DNA from: Paraburkholderia sp. C35
Lineage (GTDB): Bacteria; Pseudomonadota; Gammaproteobacteria; Burkholderiales; Burkholderiaceae
Assembly: GCF_003121405.1 (NCBI RefSeq)
Contig: NZ_QBUY01000085.1
Span: 1-39,493 of the forward strand
Reading direction: 5' to 3'
DNA: 39,493 nucleotides
The position numbers and the translations under genes were made by a program. The notes under the pieces were generated by a model. That model was not told the origin of the DNA and did no database searches. It saw only the letters and a list, made by a program, of their open reading frames with translations. Positions 16,411 through 24,962 of this stretch are shown piece by piece (the stretch's first letter is position 1; each line of letters begins with the position of its first letter).

Positions 16411-17781
16411 TTAATGACGCGCAGCGAAAGCGGCTGAGGCGTGTGTTTCGTGCAAGGCCGGTTCGCGTTGCAGCGCGCCCCAGTCGTGCAGATCGCCGCC
16501 GCGTCGTGCGGGAGCGGTTTCGGGCAACAGGAAAATGCAGATGGCGGAGACAATGCCGAGCGAGGCCACATAGATGATCAGCCCGATCGAATTGCCGTGC
16601 GTCGCCTGAATCAGTTTCACCGCGACAAGTCCCAGTACGCCGCTACCGATCAACGATCCGATCTGCCAGATCAGCGCAATGCCGCTGCATCGAACGCGTG
16701 CAGGAAACAGTTCAGGAAAGAGCGACGCTTGAGGCGCGTAGCACAGGCTATGACCAACCGAGATCGCCAGAATCATCCCGGCCTGGATCGCGAGGCGATT
16801 GCCGCTGTCGATTGCATGGAACAGCGGTACGACCAGCGTCACCTGCAGCACAGCACCCGCGATAAAGGTCATGCGCCGGCCAATGCGGTCCGATAGCGCA
16901 CCCGCCAGCGGAATGGCAAGCAGTTCGAGCACGACGGCAACGATGATCGTCTGCAGCAGCAGGCTTTCGCTGATTCCGTGCGCACGTCCGTAGGCGAGCA
17001 CGATCATCGTGTACATCGCGAAGGTGCATGCCTCGATCAGCTTGGCGCCGACACCTTTCACGATCGTCGGGCCGAACTGCCTGACGACTTCGACGACGGG
17101 CCGCGACTCGACTGCCTTGGTCTCGCGGATGCTGGCGAAAATCGGCGACTCTTCCGTGCGCAGCCGGATATACAGCCCGACCACGACCAGCACGATGCTG
17201 CCCAGAAACGGCAGGCGCCAGCCCCAGTCCATCAGTTGCGCATGCGTGAGCGTGGCGCTCAGTAGCGCGAAGAGACCGGACGGAATCAGAAAGCCGGCGG
17301 GTGCGCCGAGCTGCACGAGACTGGCGAAAACGCCGCGTTCGCGCGGCGGTGCATATTCTGCCGTCAGCAGTACCGCGCCCGCCTGTTCGCCGCCCACGCC
17401 GAAGCCTTGAAGCACGCGAATCAGGATCAGTGAAGCCGGCGCCCAGATACCGATCTGCGAATAGTCAGGCAGCAGGCCGATCGCAAACGTCCCGAGGCCA
17501 ACTATCAGGATCGTGACGATCAGCGCCTTCTTGCGCCCGATGCGATCGCCGAAATGCCCGAACACAATGCCGCCGAGCGGCCGCGCCACGAACCCCACGG
17601 CATAGGTTGCGAATGCCGCGAGCGTGCCGATCAGCGGATCGCTCGACGGAAAGAACTTCGCGCCGAACACGAGCACCGCTGCCGTGCCGTACACGAAGAA
17701 ATCGTAGTACTCGGCGGCAGTGCCGATCGTCGATGCTGCGGCTACGCGCCGCAACATCGCATTGGTTTTCCTGTCTGCCAT
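16411..17781 (-). CDS. MFS transporter, metabolite:H+ symporter (MHS) family
   Basis: A 456-residue facilitator of the MHS family (KgtP/ShiA/ProP relatives). Family hallmarks are ASTIGTAAEYYDFFVYGTAAVLVF in helix 1, GHFGDRIGRKKALIVT in the loop 2-3 motif, and RVLQGFGVGGEQAGAVLLTAEYAPPRERG in helices 4-5. AGGAG six bases before the ATG at 17781 sets the start. MHS carriers move a wide range of organic acids. The operon thus encodes two proton-coupled importers of different families; this one lies between the mannonate dehydratase and the dehydrogenase genes, about 40 bases from each. Confidence 0.92.
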   Translation of the reverse strand: MADRKTNAMLRRVAAASTIGTAAEYYDFFVYGTAAVLVFGAKFFPSSDPLIGTLAAFATYAVGFVARPLGGIVFGHFGDRIGRKKALIVTILIVGLGTFAIGLLPDYSQIGIWAPASLILIRVLQGFGVGGEQAGAVLLTAEYAPPRERGVFASLVQLGAPAGFLIPSGLFALLSATLTHAQLMDWGWRLPFLGSIVLVVVGLYIRLRTEESPIFASIRETKAVESRPVVEVVRQFGPTIVKGVGAKLIEACTFAMYTMIVLAYGRAHGISESLLLQTIIVAVVLELLAIPLAGALSDRIGRRMTFIAGAVLQVTLVVPLFHAIDSGNRLAIQAGMILAISVGHSLCYAPQASLFPELFPARVRCSGIALIWQIGSLIGSGVLGLVAVKLIQATHGNSIGLIIYVASLGIVSAICIFLLPETAPARRGGDLHDWGALQREPALHETHASAAFAARH

Positions 17782-17819
17782 GCCTGTCTCCTGGCCGTCG
17801 TTCTGTCTGTCGGATGGAT

Positions 17820-19028
17820 CTACCAATTCCAAAGCGTGCCGTCTTCGAGCCGCGCAACGGGCAGATACGCCGGGTCGTAGGGATAGCGCGCGGCCGCTTC
17901 ATCATCGATATCGACGCCATGTCCAGGCGCTTCGCCCGGATGCATCATGCCGCGATCGAAGGTCCATGCATGCGGGAACACGTCGAGTGCTTCCTTCGGA
18001 AAACCCATGTATTCCTGCACGCCGAAGTTCGGCACCCACAGGTCGAAGTGAAGCGCCGCGCCCATGCAGACAGGCGACAGATCCGACGGTCCGTGACAAC
18101 CCGTGCGCACCTGATACAGCGAAGCGAAATCGGCGATGCGCTTGAGGTGCGTAATGCCGCCCGCGTGCGTCAAGGTCGCGCGGATGTAGTCGATCAACTG
18201 CTCTTCGATCAGCTGCTTGCAGTCCCAGATGCTGTTGAACACTTCACCGACTGCAATCGGCGTGACCGTATGCTCGCGGATCAGGCGGAAACCCGCCTGG
18301 TTTTCTGCGGGTGTCGGATCTTCCATCCAGAAGAGCCGGTACGGCTCGACGGATTTGCCCAGACGCGCGGCTTCAATCGGCGTGAGACGGTGATGCACGT
18401 CGTGGAGCATGTGGGTATCGAAGCCGAACTTGTCGCGCACGGCTTCGAACAGCTTCGGCACGAAGTCGAGATACTTTTCCGACGACCAGCTTTGCTCCTC
18501 GATGGCGCCTTTGGTGGCGGGCTCATACATGCCGCTGCCCTTCGACACGCCATAGACCGAGCGCATGTTCGGCACGCCGCACTGGATGCGGATTGCCTTG
18601 TAGCCGGCTTCGATGTGCTCTTCGTAGCGATCGAGCGCTTCAGGAATATCACGCCCCGTCGCGTGGCCGTAGACCATCACGCCTTCACGCGACGCGCCGC
18701 CCAGCAAGCGATACAGCGGCAGGTTCGCCACCTTGCCGAGGATGTCCCACAAGGCCATGTCGACCGCGGCGATCGCGGTCATCGTTACGGGACCGCGCCG
18801 CCAGTACGCGCCCTTGTAGAGAAACTGCCAGATGTCCTCGATGCGACCCGGATCGCGCCCAATCAGCAACGGACACACATGGTCCTTCAGATACGACGCC
18901 ACCGCGAGTTCGCGGCCATTGAGCGTGGCATCACCGATGCCGTGAACGCCCTCGTCCGTCACCACTTTGAGCGTAACGAAATTGCGGCCGGGACAGGTGA
19001 CGATCACATCGGCGCGGACGATTTTCAT
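17820..19028 (-). CDS. manD: D-mannonate dehydratase, enolase superfamily (ManD)
   Basis: A 402-residue enolase-superfamily dehydratase of the ManD (RspA-like) subgroup, which converts D-mannonate (some members D-gluconate) to 2-keto-3-deoxy-D-gluconate. Length and numbering coincide with the characterised Novosphingobium enzyme: the Arg147/Tyr159 dyad, metal ligands Asp210, Glu236 and Glu262, and His212 are all present, and the C-terminus ends in the typical DGTLWNW. Position 314 is Pro (CHGPSDLSP); members vary here and efficiency is reported to differ within the subgroup, so gluconate activity or low turnover cannot be excluded. It is the first gene of the leftward cassette, with AGGA eight bases before the ATG. 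Confidence 0.93.
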   Translation of the reverse strand: MKIVRADVIVTCPGRNFVTLKVVTDEGVHGIGDATLNGRELAVASYLKDHVCPLLIGRDPGRIEDIWQFLYKGAYWRRGPVTMTAIAAVDMALWDILGKVANLPLYRLLGGASREGVMVYGHATGRDIPEALDRYEEHIEAGYKAIRIQCGVPNMRSVYGVSKGSGMYEPATKGAIEEQSWSSEKYLDFVPKLFEAVRDKFGFDTHMLHDVHHRLTPIEAARLGKSVEPYRLFWMEDPTPAENQAGFRLIREHTVTPIAVGEVFNSIWDCKQLIEEQLIDYIRATLTHAGGITHLKRIADFASLYQVRTGCHGPSDLSPVCMGAALHFDLWVPNFGVQEYMGFPKEALDVFPHAWTFDRGMMHPGEAPGHGVDIDDEAAARYPYDPAYLPVARLEDGTLWNW

Positions 19029-19064
19029 GGGGATTTCCTTGAGTCACATTCGATGGAACCGATG

Positions 19065-19084
19065 CTACCATACAAGTATATTTA
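19065..19084. promoter_or_regulatory. candidate GntR operator in the manD/uxuB-like intergenic region
   Basis: CTACCATACAAGTATATTTA contains the dyad ATAC-AA-GTAT and shares 14 of 16 bases with 13977-13992. It lies 37 bases before manD and about 50 before the divergent reductase gene. TATATT at 19077-19082 may be the rightward -10 (with a weak TGGAAC 17 bases upstream), so binding here could control both directions. Confidence 0.6.
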
Positions 19085-19135
19085 ATCGTCAACAACGGGT
19101 TTTCCCGCGCTTTGGAGCTGAATCTGGACGTGAAC

Positions 19136-20617
19136 ATGACCACCAACGCCTCGCTTTGCCGCAGTGCACTCGACTCATTGAACGACCATGTACTGGCCCC
19201 CGCCTGGCGCGAGCCACGTATCGGCATCGTCCATTTGGGAATCGGTAACTTTCATCGGGCGCACGAAGCTGTCTATACCGAGGAGGCGATGCTTGCGGCC
19301 GGCGGGGACTGGGGTATTTGCGGCGTGACGCTGCAGGGCGACGTGAGCAAGCGCGATGCGCTGATGGCACAGGACGGTTTGTATAGCGTGATCGAACGCG
19401 GACCCGAAGGCGTGCGCGTCACGGTGATTCGCGCGCTCCAGGAAGTACTCGCGATGCCGCACGACCGTGCGCGTCTGTTCGAATTGCTTGCGGATGACAA
19501 CGTGCGGATCGTCTCGCTGACGGTCACCGAAAAGGGCTACTGCCGCGATACGCACACCGGCGATGTGGATCTGAACCACGCGGGCATCACACATGATCTG
19601 GCGCATCCCGATGCTCCGACTACCGTGCCAGGCATCCTCGCGGCCGCGCTCCGCCAGCGACGCGACGCCGGCACGCCGCCCTTCACCGTGCTGTCGTGTG
19701 ACAACCTCTCCCATAACGGCGCGGCCTTGAGGCAGGCCGTCGTGTCGTTCGCTCGCGAGGTCGACCGGGACCTCGCGGACTGGATCGTGGCCCATGTCGC
19801 CTTTCCATCGACGATGGTTGATCGCATCGTGCCTTCCACGACCGACGCCGAACGCGAAGCGGCACTGCATGCGTTGAATGTCCACGACGCCGCGCCGGTC
19901 CCGTGCGAGCCGTTCCGCCAATGGGTGATCGAGGACAACTTTCCGACGGGGCGTCCCGCATGGGAGCGAGCCGGCGCGCAACTCGTCGACGATGTGATGC
20001 CGTTCGAACTCGCCAAGTTGCGCATGCTCAACGGGACGCATTCGACACTCGCCTATCTGTCGATGCTCGCGGGTTTTAGAACGATCGACGAAGCCATTGC
20101 GCATCCGCCTCTCAGAGCATTGATCCACGCGATGATGACGTTCGAAATCGCGCCGACACTCGACGTGCCGCCCTCTTTCGACCTGCTCGCGTACCGCGAC
20201 GCGTTGCTGGCGCGCTACGCGAACGCTGCGCTCAAACATCGGACTGCGCAGATCGCGATGGACGGTAGCCAGAAAATTCCGCCGCGGCTTCTCGCAACCA
20301 TTGAGGCGCGTCTGAACGCGGGTCAGCCGATCGAACGTCTTACGCTGGCCGTCGCCGCGTGGATCGTGTTCCTGCGAGGCCACGCCGATGACGGCACGGG
20401 TTATGACATCAGCGATCCGATGGCCGCACGCCTGACTGCGGATGTCTCTGCCGATCCCGAGCAGCGGGTCGCGACCTTGCTGGCAATCAAGGAAGTGTTC
20501 CCGCCCGAACTGGCGCGCCGGGACGCTTTCCGGCGGCAATTGGTGGACGCCGTCACACGCCTTGAACAAGGCGCGCGACAAGCCATTGCGATGGAAAGCA
20601 ATCCTGTAGACCACTGA
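19136..20617 (+). CDS. uxuB: mannitol dehydrogenase family protein, D-fructuronate reductase-like
   Basis: A 493-residue polyol-specific long-chain dehydrogenase. The N-terminal nucleotide-binding region has IVHLGIGNFHRAH (31-43), and the family active-site signature K-x4-N-x2-H is Lys294, Asn299, His302 in KLRMLNGTH. Members include mannitol 2-dehydrogenase, fructuronate reductase (UxuB), altronate oxidoreductase and arabinitol dehydrogenase. Because it is divergent from a ManD-type mannonate dehydratase I prefer UxuB, which reduces D-fructuronate to D-mannonate; mannitol or arabinitol dehydrogenase remains possible. The start is the ATG at 19136 with GGA seven bases upstream; the frame is open from a TTG at 19112. 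It faces away from the other cassette genes but shares the putative operator. Confidence 0.87.
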   Translation: MTTNASLCRSALDSLNDHVLAPAWREPRIGIVHLGIGNFHRAHEAVYTEEAMLAAGGDWGICGVTLQGDVSKRDALMAQDGLYSVIERGPEGVRVTVIRALQEVLAMPHDRARLFELLADDNVRIVSLTVTEKGYCRDTHTGDVDLNHAGITHDLAHPDAPTTVPGILAAALRQRRDAGTPPFTVLSCDNLSHNGAALRQAVVSFAREVDRDLADWIVAHVAFPSTMVDRIVPSTTDAEREAALHALNVHDAAPVPCEPFRQWVIEDNFPTGRPAWERAGAQLVDDVMPFELAKLRMLNGTHSTLAYLSMLAGFRTIDEAIAHPPLRALIHAMMTFEIAPTLDVPPSFDLLAYRDALLARYANAALKHRTAQIAMDGSQKIPPRLLATIEARLNAGQPIERLTLAVAAWIVFLRGHADDGTGYDISDPMAARLTADVSADPEQRVATLLAIKEVFPPELARRDAFRRQLVDAVTRLEQGARQAIAMESNPVDH

Positions 20618-20703
20618 GCTCTCCTGGGCTGCCAGACCCGCCCTCCCACATTCCTTCGAGCGGGGCTAGGAGGCACGCGTATACCCGCTTGTCATTCATT
20701 TTT

Positions 20704-20759
20704 TTCCGTGGAACACTGGGTCGCATCCGGTGTGTCAGACGTCATTCCGATATACCGGA
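20704..20759. promoter_or_regulatory. possible IclR-type dyads upstream of the amino-acid ABC operon
   Basis: Two short dyads precede the operon: TTCC-GT-GGAA (20704-20713) and TCCG-ATATAC-CGGA (20746-20759). IclR-family proteins often bind TTCC/GGAA-type dyads, and an IclR gene ends this operon, so they are plausible operators. The assignment is tentative. Confidence 0.3.
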
Positions 20760-20864
20760 CAAACAGCCAGGTGCGCGATCTATTCGTTGTCGCGCCTGCG
20801 AGCGGCCATGACCGCCCGGATCGCGCATTCCGTCCAGCATGGGATTCCTCTCACAGGGTCGAAA

Positions 20865-21698
20865 ATGAGACTGTTCAAAGAAAGCGTAAGGTTCGCCTGT
20901 TTGTCGGCCGTCGCCGGCCTGCTCGTGCTCGCCGGCTGCACCAAGGTCGCGACGTCTGGTCAGGACGCCGCGACAGGTTCGACCCTGCAAGCTGTCCTGC
21001 AACGGGGGACGCTGCGGGTCGGCGACTGTCTGACCTTCGCGCCATTCGGTTTCTACGACAAGAGCGGGCAACCGGACGGTTACGACGTCGACCTCGCGAA
21101 GGAACTCGCGAAGCAGATGGGCGTAAAGCTTGAAATGGTCAACACGACAAGTGCAAACCGCATTCCGAATCTGCAGACCGCGAAAGTCGACGTGGTCTTC
21201 TGCAACTTCACGCGCAATCTCGAGCGCGCAAAGGAAATCGCGTTCACGACGCCGTATGTCGTTGCGAGCGAGGCGCTGCTCGTCAAGAAGAGCAGCGGCA
21301 TTCAGTCGGTCAAGGACATGTCGGGTCATACGATCGCAACAGTCAAGGGATCGACGAACGGCGACGAAGTGCGCGCGCTGGGCATCCCTGTGAAGATCCA
21401 GGAATACGACAGCTCGGAAGCGGCCATCCTTGCCGTCAAGCAGGGCCAGGCGGACGCGATGATCGAGGACAACAACTTCCTCGCCTATCAGGCAAAGCTG
21501 GCCCCTGAGCTGACCGTCACCAATGAAGCCCTCGTGCCGCTCGAATACAACGCGTTCGGCGTGAAGGCCGGCGATCAGGTCTGGCTGAATTACCTGAACC
21601 TGTTCCTGTTCAACATCAACGCGTCGAAGCTCAACGCACAGTTGTATACCAAATGGTTCGGCACCGGGCCCCGCTATCCGCTGAACCCGCAGTTCTAA
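20865..21698 (+). CDS. polar amino-acid ABC transporter substrate-binding lipoprotein
   Basis: A 277-residue type II periplasmic binding protein (SBP family 3). A signal peptide ends in the lipobox LVLAGC, so it should be lipid-anchored, which is less common in Gram-negative bacteria. The mature part opens with LRVGDCLTFAPFGFYDKSG and contains GYDVDLAKELAKQMG, the ligand-domain pattern of HisJ/GlnH proteins. Start at 20865 with AGGG seven bases upstream. It is the first gene of a four-gene transporter operon. The ligand is probably an amino acid or related zwitterion; the binding residues are not clear enough to name it. Confidence 0.92.
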   Translation: MRLFKESVRFACLSAVAGLLVLAGCTKVATSGQDAATGSTLQAVLQRGTLRVGDCLTFAPFGFYDKSGQPDGYDVDLAKELAKQMGVKLEMVNTTSANRIPNLQTAKVDVVFCNFTRNLERAKEIAFTTPYVVASEALLVKKSSGIQSVKDMSGHTIATVKGSTNGDEVRALGIPVKIQEYDSSEAAILAVKQGQADAMIEDNNFLAYQAKLAPELTVTNEALVPLEYNAFGVKAGDQVWLNYLNLFLFNINASKLNAQLYTKWFGTGPRYPLNPQF

Positions 21699-21753
21699 AC
21701 CCCAAAGCTACCGCGAGACGCGAACGGCAACCCGATCTGACGAAGGATTAGCG

Positions 21754-22473
21754 ATGAGTTATCAATGGCTGACCCTGTGGGGCTATGTGCCCGAGTTCTT
21801 GCAGGCCGCGTGGCTCACGTTGCAGGTCACGCTGCTCGCGTTCTGCGTTGCGCTGATTCTCGGTCTGCTGACAGCGCTCGCGGGTGCGTCGCATCTCGCT
21901 GTGCTTCGTGGCGTAGCGCGCGGCTATATCGAGCTGATCCGCAATACACCCGTTCTGCTGCAGATTTTCATCGTGTTCTTCGGTCTGCCGTCGCTGGGTC
22001 TGAATCTGAGTGCTTATGCGGCGGGCGTCATCGCGCTCGGTGTGAATGTCGGTGCGTATATGGCGGAGGTCTTCCGCGCCGGCATTCAGTCGGTGCCGCG
22101 TGGACAGATCGAAGCGGCCGGCATACTGGGCCTCGGGCGCGCGCAGGTTTTCATCGAGGTCGTCTTGCCGCAAGCCGCGCGCGCCGTGTATCCCTCGATC
22201 GTCAACAACCTGATCCAGTTGCTGCTCGGCACGTCGCTGCTGTCCGCGATTGCGTTGCCGGAACTGACCGGCACGGCGACCGTGATCAACGCGCGCACGC
22301 TGCTCTATATCCAGACGTTCTCGGTCACGCTGATCGCGTATCTGATCCTGAGCAATTGCCTGTCATGGATCGCGGAACAGATCGGCGCGCGCGTATTCCA
22401 CCCGCCCCTCATGCTGAAGCAGCACACGCGCAGGCGGCTATGGCTGATTCCGCGTCCGGCGAACCGCACCTGA
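21754..22473 (+). CDS. amino-acid ABC transporter permease (HisM/GlnP type)
   Basis: A 239-residue membrane permease with the His/Glu/Gln/Arg/opine family signature (IELIRNTPVLLQIFIVFFGLP) and the ATPase-contact EAA loop (AAGILGLGRAQVFIEVVLPQAARAVYP). Five TM segments are predicted by eye. AAGGA six bases before the ATG. It forms a heterodimer with the product of the following gene; the C-terminus is extended and basic. Confidence 0.92.
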   Translation: MSYQWLTLWGYVPEFLQAAWLTLQVTLLAFCVALILGLLTALAGASHLAVLRGVARGYIELIRNTPVLLQIFIVFFGLPSLGLNLSAYAAGVIALGVNVGAYMAEVFRAGIQSVPRGQIEAAGILGLGRAQVFIEVVLPQAARAVYPSIVNNLIQLLLGTSLLSAIALPELTGTATVINARTLLYIQTFSVTLIAYLILSNCLSWIAEQIGARVFHPPLMLKQHTRRRLWLIPRPANRT

Positions 22474-22495
22474 TCCATCGAAGGGGACACCGCTC

Positions 22496-23143
22496 ATGTC
22501 AACCGAACTGCTGACGACCAGCCTGTCGATCCTGCTTGAAGGGCTGGTCGCCACCCTGTTGCTATCCGCGGCGGCGATTGTCGGCGGCACGCTGATCGGC
22601 CTGCTCGCCGCCGTATTGCGCTCGTTCGGACCGTGGGGCAGCGCGCACGTCGCGAAGCTCTACACCGAACTGTTTCGCGGTACGCCTGTGCTCATCACGC
22701 TGATGTTCATCTATTTCGGCGTGTCGTACTTCGGCTATGCGATCGATGTGTTCGCAGCGGGCGTCGTGGGCTTGAGCGTGTACCAGGGCGCCTATATCGC
22801 CGAAGTGTTCCGCTCGGGCATAGAAGCCGTGCCCAAAGGCCAGTGGGAAGTCTCGCAGATTCTCGGTCTGAGCAAGACACAGACGTTCTTCACGGTCATA
22901 TTGCCGCAGACAGGCAAGATAGTGTTGCCGCCGCTGATTGGCCAGTACCTCTCGCTGATCAAGGATACGTCGATCGTCAGCATGATCGGCATGTCGGAGC
23001 TGATGCATGGCGGTCAGGCCATCGTCGACCGCGTCGGCAAGCCAGTCGAGATCTATGGGCTCGTCGCGGTCCTGTATTTTGTCGTGTGTTTCCCGCTGTC
23101 GCAGTGGGTGCGTCACCATGATCGTAGGAGCCTGTTGTCATGA
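22496..23143 (+). CDS. amino-acid ABC transporter permease (HisQ/GltK type)
   Basis: A 215-residue permease of the same family (LYTELFRGTPVLITLMFIYFG, and the EAA loop QILGLSKTQTFFTVILPQTGKIVLPP). It starts 22 bases after the first permease with AAGGGGA upstream and overlaps the ATPase gene by four bases (ATGA), a sign of translational coupling. It should be the second half of the membrane channel. Confidence 0.92.
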   Translation: MSTELLTTSLSILLEGLVATLLLSAAAIVGGTLIGLLAAVLRSFGPWGSAHVAKLYTELFRGTPVLITLMFIYFGVSYFGYAIDVFAAGVVGLSVYQGAYIAEVFRSGIEAVPKGQWEVSQILGLSKTQTFFTVILPQTGKIVLPPLIGQYLSLIKDTSIVSMIGMSELMHGGQAIVDRVGKPVEIYGLVAVLYFVVCFPLSQWVRHHDRRSLLS

Positions 23144-23892
23144 CCACATCCATCGGGTCCAAGCCAGTCATCAACCTTAACGGCGTGAGCAAGTCGTTCG
23201 GCGCAACCAGGGTGCTCAAGGAAATCAATCTCGAGGATCGCCCCGGAGAAGTACTCGTGCTGATCGGCGCATCCGGTTCGGGCAAGAGCACGGTGCTGCG
23301 CATCATGGCCGGTCTTGAAACGGCCGATGCGGGCGAAGTCTGGGTCAACGAAGTGCCGTTGCACGATGTGCGGCGCGCGAAGGAGATTCGCGGTCACGTC
23401 GGTATGGTGTTCCAGCAATTCAATCTATTTCCGCACAAGACCGCGCTCGGCAATGTGACGCTCGCCCTGATCAAGGCACGCAAGATGAGCCCCGCCGACG
23501 CGCGCAAACGCGCCATGGACGTGCTTGACCGCGTCGGCCTCGCCGATCGCGCCGAACACTATCCGAGCCAGCTGTCGGGCGGCCAGCAGCAGCGGGTCGC
23601 GATTGCGCGGGCGCTGGCTGTCGAGCCCGGCATCATGTTCTTCGACGAAGCGACATCCGCTCTGGACCCGGAACTGGTCGGCGAGGTCACGGAGGTCATG
23701 CGCGGACTGGCGCGCGACGGCATGACGATGGTCGTCGTCACGCACGAGATGGGCTTCGCGCGGAAAACGGCGGACCGCGTCGTGTTCATGGACAAAGGTG
23801 TGATCGCCGAACAGGGCGCGCCAGAGGAAATATTCGTCGCACCGCAAAACGAAAGGACGAAGCAGTTCCTGCACCGCGTGCTGGATCATTGA
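23140..23892 (+). CDS. amino-acid ABC transporter ATP-binding protein (GlnQ/HisP type)
   Basis: A 250-residue ABC ATPase with Walker A GASGSGKST (43-51), the Q-loop FQQFNLFPH, the signature LSGGQQQRVAIARAL, Walker B IMFFDEATSALDPE and the switch His in VVVTHEMGFA. The motif set is intact. It powers the two preceding permeases. Its stop is followed 87 bases later by the IclR start, so the regulator is probably co-transcribed. Confidence 0.95.
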   Translation: MTTSIGSKPVINLNGVSKSFGATRVLKEINLEDRPGEVLVLIGASGSGKSTVLRIMAGLETADAGEVWVNEVPLHDVRRAKEIRGHVGMVFQQFNLFPHKTALGNVTLALIKARKMSPADARKRAMDVLDRVGLADRAEHYPSQLSGGQQQRVAIARALAVEPGIMFFDEATSALDPELVGEVTEVMRGLARDGMTMVVVTHEMGFARKTADRVVFMDKGVIAEQGAPEEIFVAPQNERTKQFLHRVLDH

Positions 23893-23978
23893 CACATCAG
23901 ATCGATGGGCGCGACGCACGAACAACGACAACAACACCAGAACGAACTGCGATCTTCATCGCCGACGGAGTCTACGGA

Positions 23979-24740
23979 ATGTCCGCATCAGAATCGTCAC
24001 GGGCCCGGGGCGTGGACCGCGTGATCGGCATTTTCAGGGAACTGCATACTGCGCGCCGTCCGCTGACGATGCGCGAGCTGGTCGACGCAACGCGTGCGCC
24101 GCGCTCCAGCGTCTACGAACTGGTCACGATTCTCACGGCGGCGGGGTGGCTCGAAACGGCCGCCGACGGCAGCGTGTTTTTCGGGCGCGAGATGCATTAC
24201 TACGGCGCCGATTACGCGATGCACAACGATCTCATCAGCCGTGCGCATCAGACCATTCTCGGTCTCGTGCGCAAGTATGACGAGACCGCGCAACTCTGCA
24301 TGCTCGAAGGCAACAAGTACACGGTGGTGCTCTCCGAAAACAGTGCGCGCCCGTTCAACGTCACGTCGGATATCGGCGTGAAGGTGCCGATTCCCTGGAC
24401 CGCGACGGGCCGTCTGTTACTCGGACACCTGAGCGACGACGACATCCATACATTGATTCCAGACGAAGACTACGTGCTGGATGACGGTCGCCGCATCGGA
24501 TTCGACGACTTTATACGTGACGTGCGCCATGCCGCTGCGCAGGGTTACTGCTGCACCGAGGGCTTATCGATGTCGTTCCGGCTTTGCATGGCCGCACCCG
24601 TGCGCGAACGCACCGGCCTGCCGATCGCGGCACTATGCTTCATGACGGGGCGCGATACCGATCCGAACAAGCGCGCGGCGATGCTCGACGATTTGATATC
24701 GTCTGCGAAATCGTTGTCGCAGGCTCCGATGCGTGCATGA
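23979..24740 (+). CDS. IclR family transcriptional regulator
   Basis: A 253-residue IclR regulator: N-terminal winged HTH (about 12-70: VDRVIGIFRELHTARRPLTMRELV, then PRSSVYELVTILTAAGWL) and C-terminal effector domain with the PWTATGRLLLGHL segment and a Cys-rich stretch (YCCTEGLSMSFRLCMAAPV). I start it at the ATG at 23979 with GGAG eight bases upstream; a longer frame begins at a TTG overlapping the ATPase stop. It presumably regulates the transporter operon that precedes it. No catabolic enzyme follows, so the pathway for the imported compound must be elsewhere or in the adjacent cassette. Confidence 0.9.
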   Translation: MSASESSRARGVDRVIGIFRELHTARRPLTMRELVDATRAPRSSVYELVTILTAAGWLETAADGSVFFGREMHYYGADYAMHNDLISRAHQTILGLVRKYDETAQLCMLEGNKYTVVLSENSARPFNVTSDIGVKVPIPWTATGRLLLGHLSDDDIHTLIPDEDYVLDDGRRIGFDDFIRDVRHAAAQGYCCTEGLSMSFRLCMAAPVRERTGLPIAALCFMTGRDTDPNKRAAMLDDLISSAKSLSQAPMRA

Positions 24741-24962
24741 CCGTGCGCGTCTGCGGCACGAGCGCGGTCTTGCAACCGTTACGCGATGGAGCGAAGAGAG
24801 ACTGTTCACCAATCAGCGGCGGGCTTCGACGAGTCTGGTCGACTTGCGAGAATGGCACGGATAGTGGCCAGCGCGTCTCCCGCGACCGGGGTGACAGCGA
24901 GGCGCATTTGCGATGCGATCAAATCGCGCGCCCTGGATGCTTGAGTTCTGGCGCCCGATTGC

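Noticed and set aside
17607..19085. 492-codon plus-strand open frame opposite manD
   Set aside because: It is antisense to manD and the end of the MHS transporter gene, with His/Arg-rich composition typical of shadow frames.
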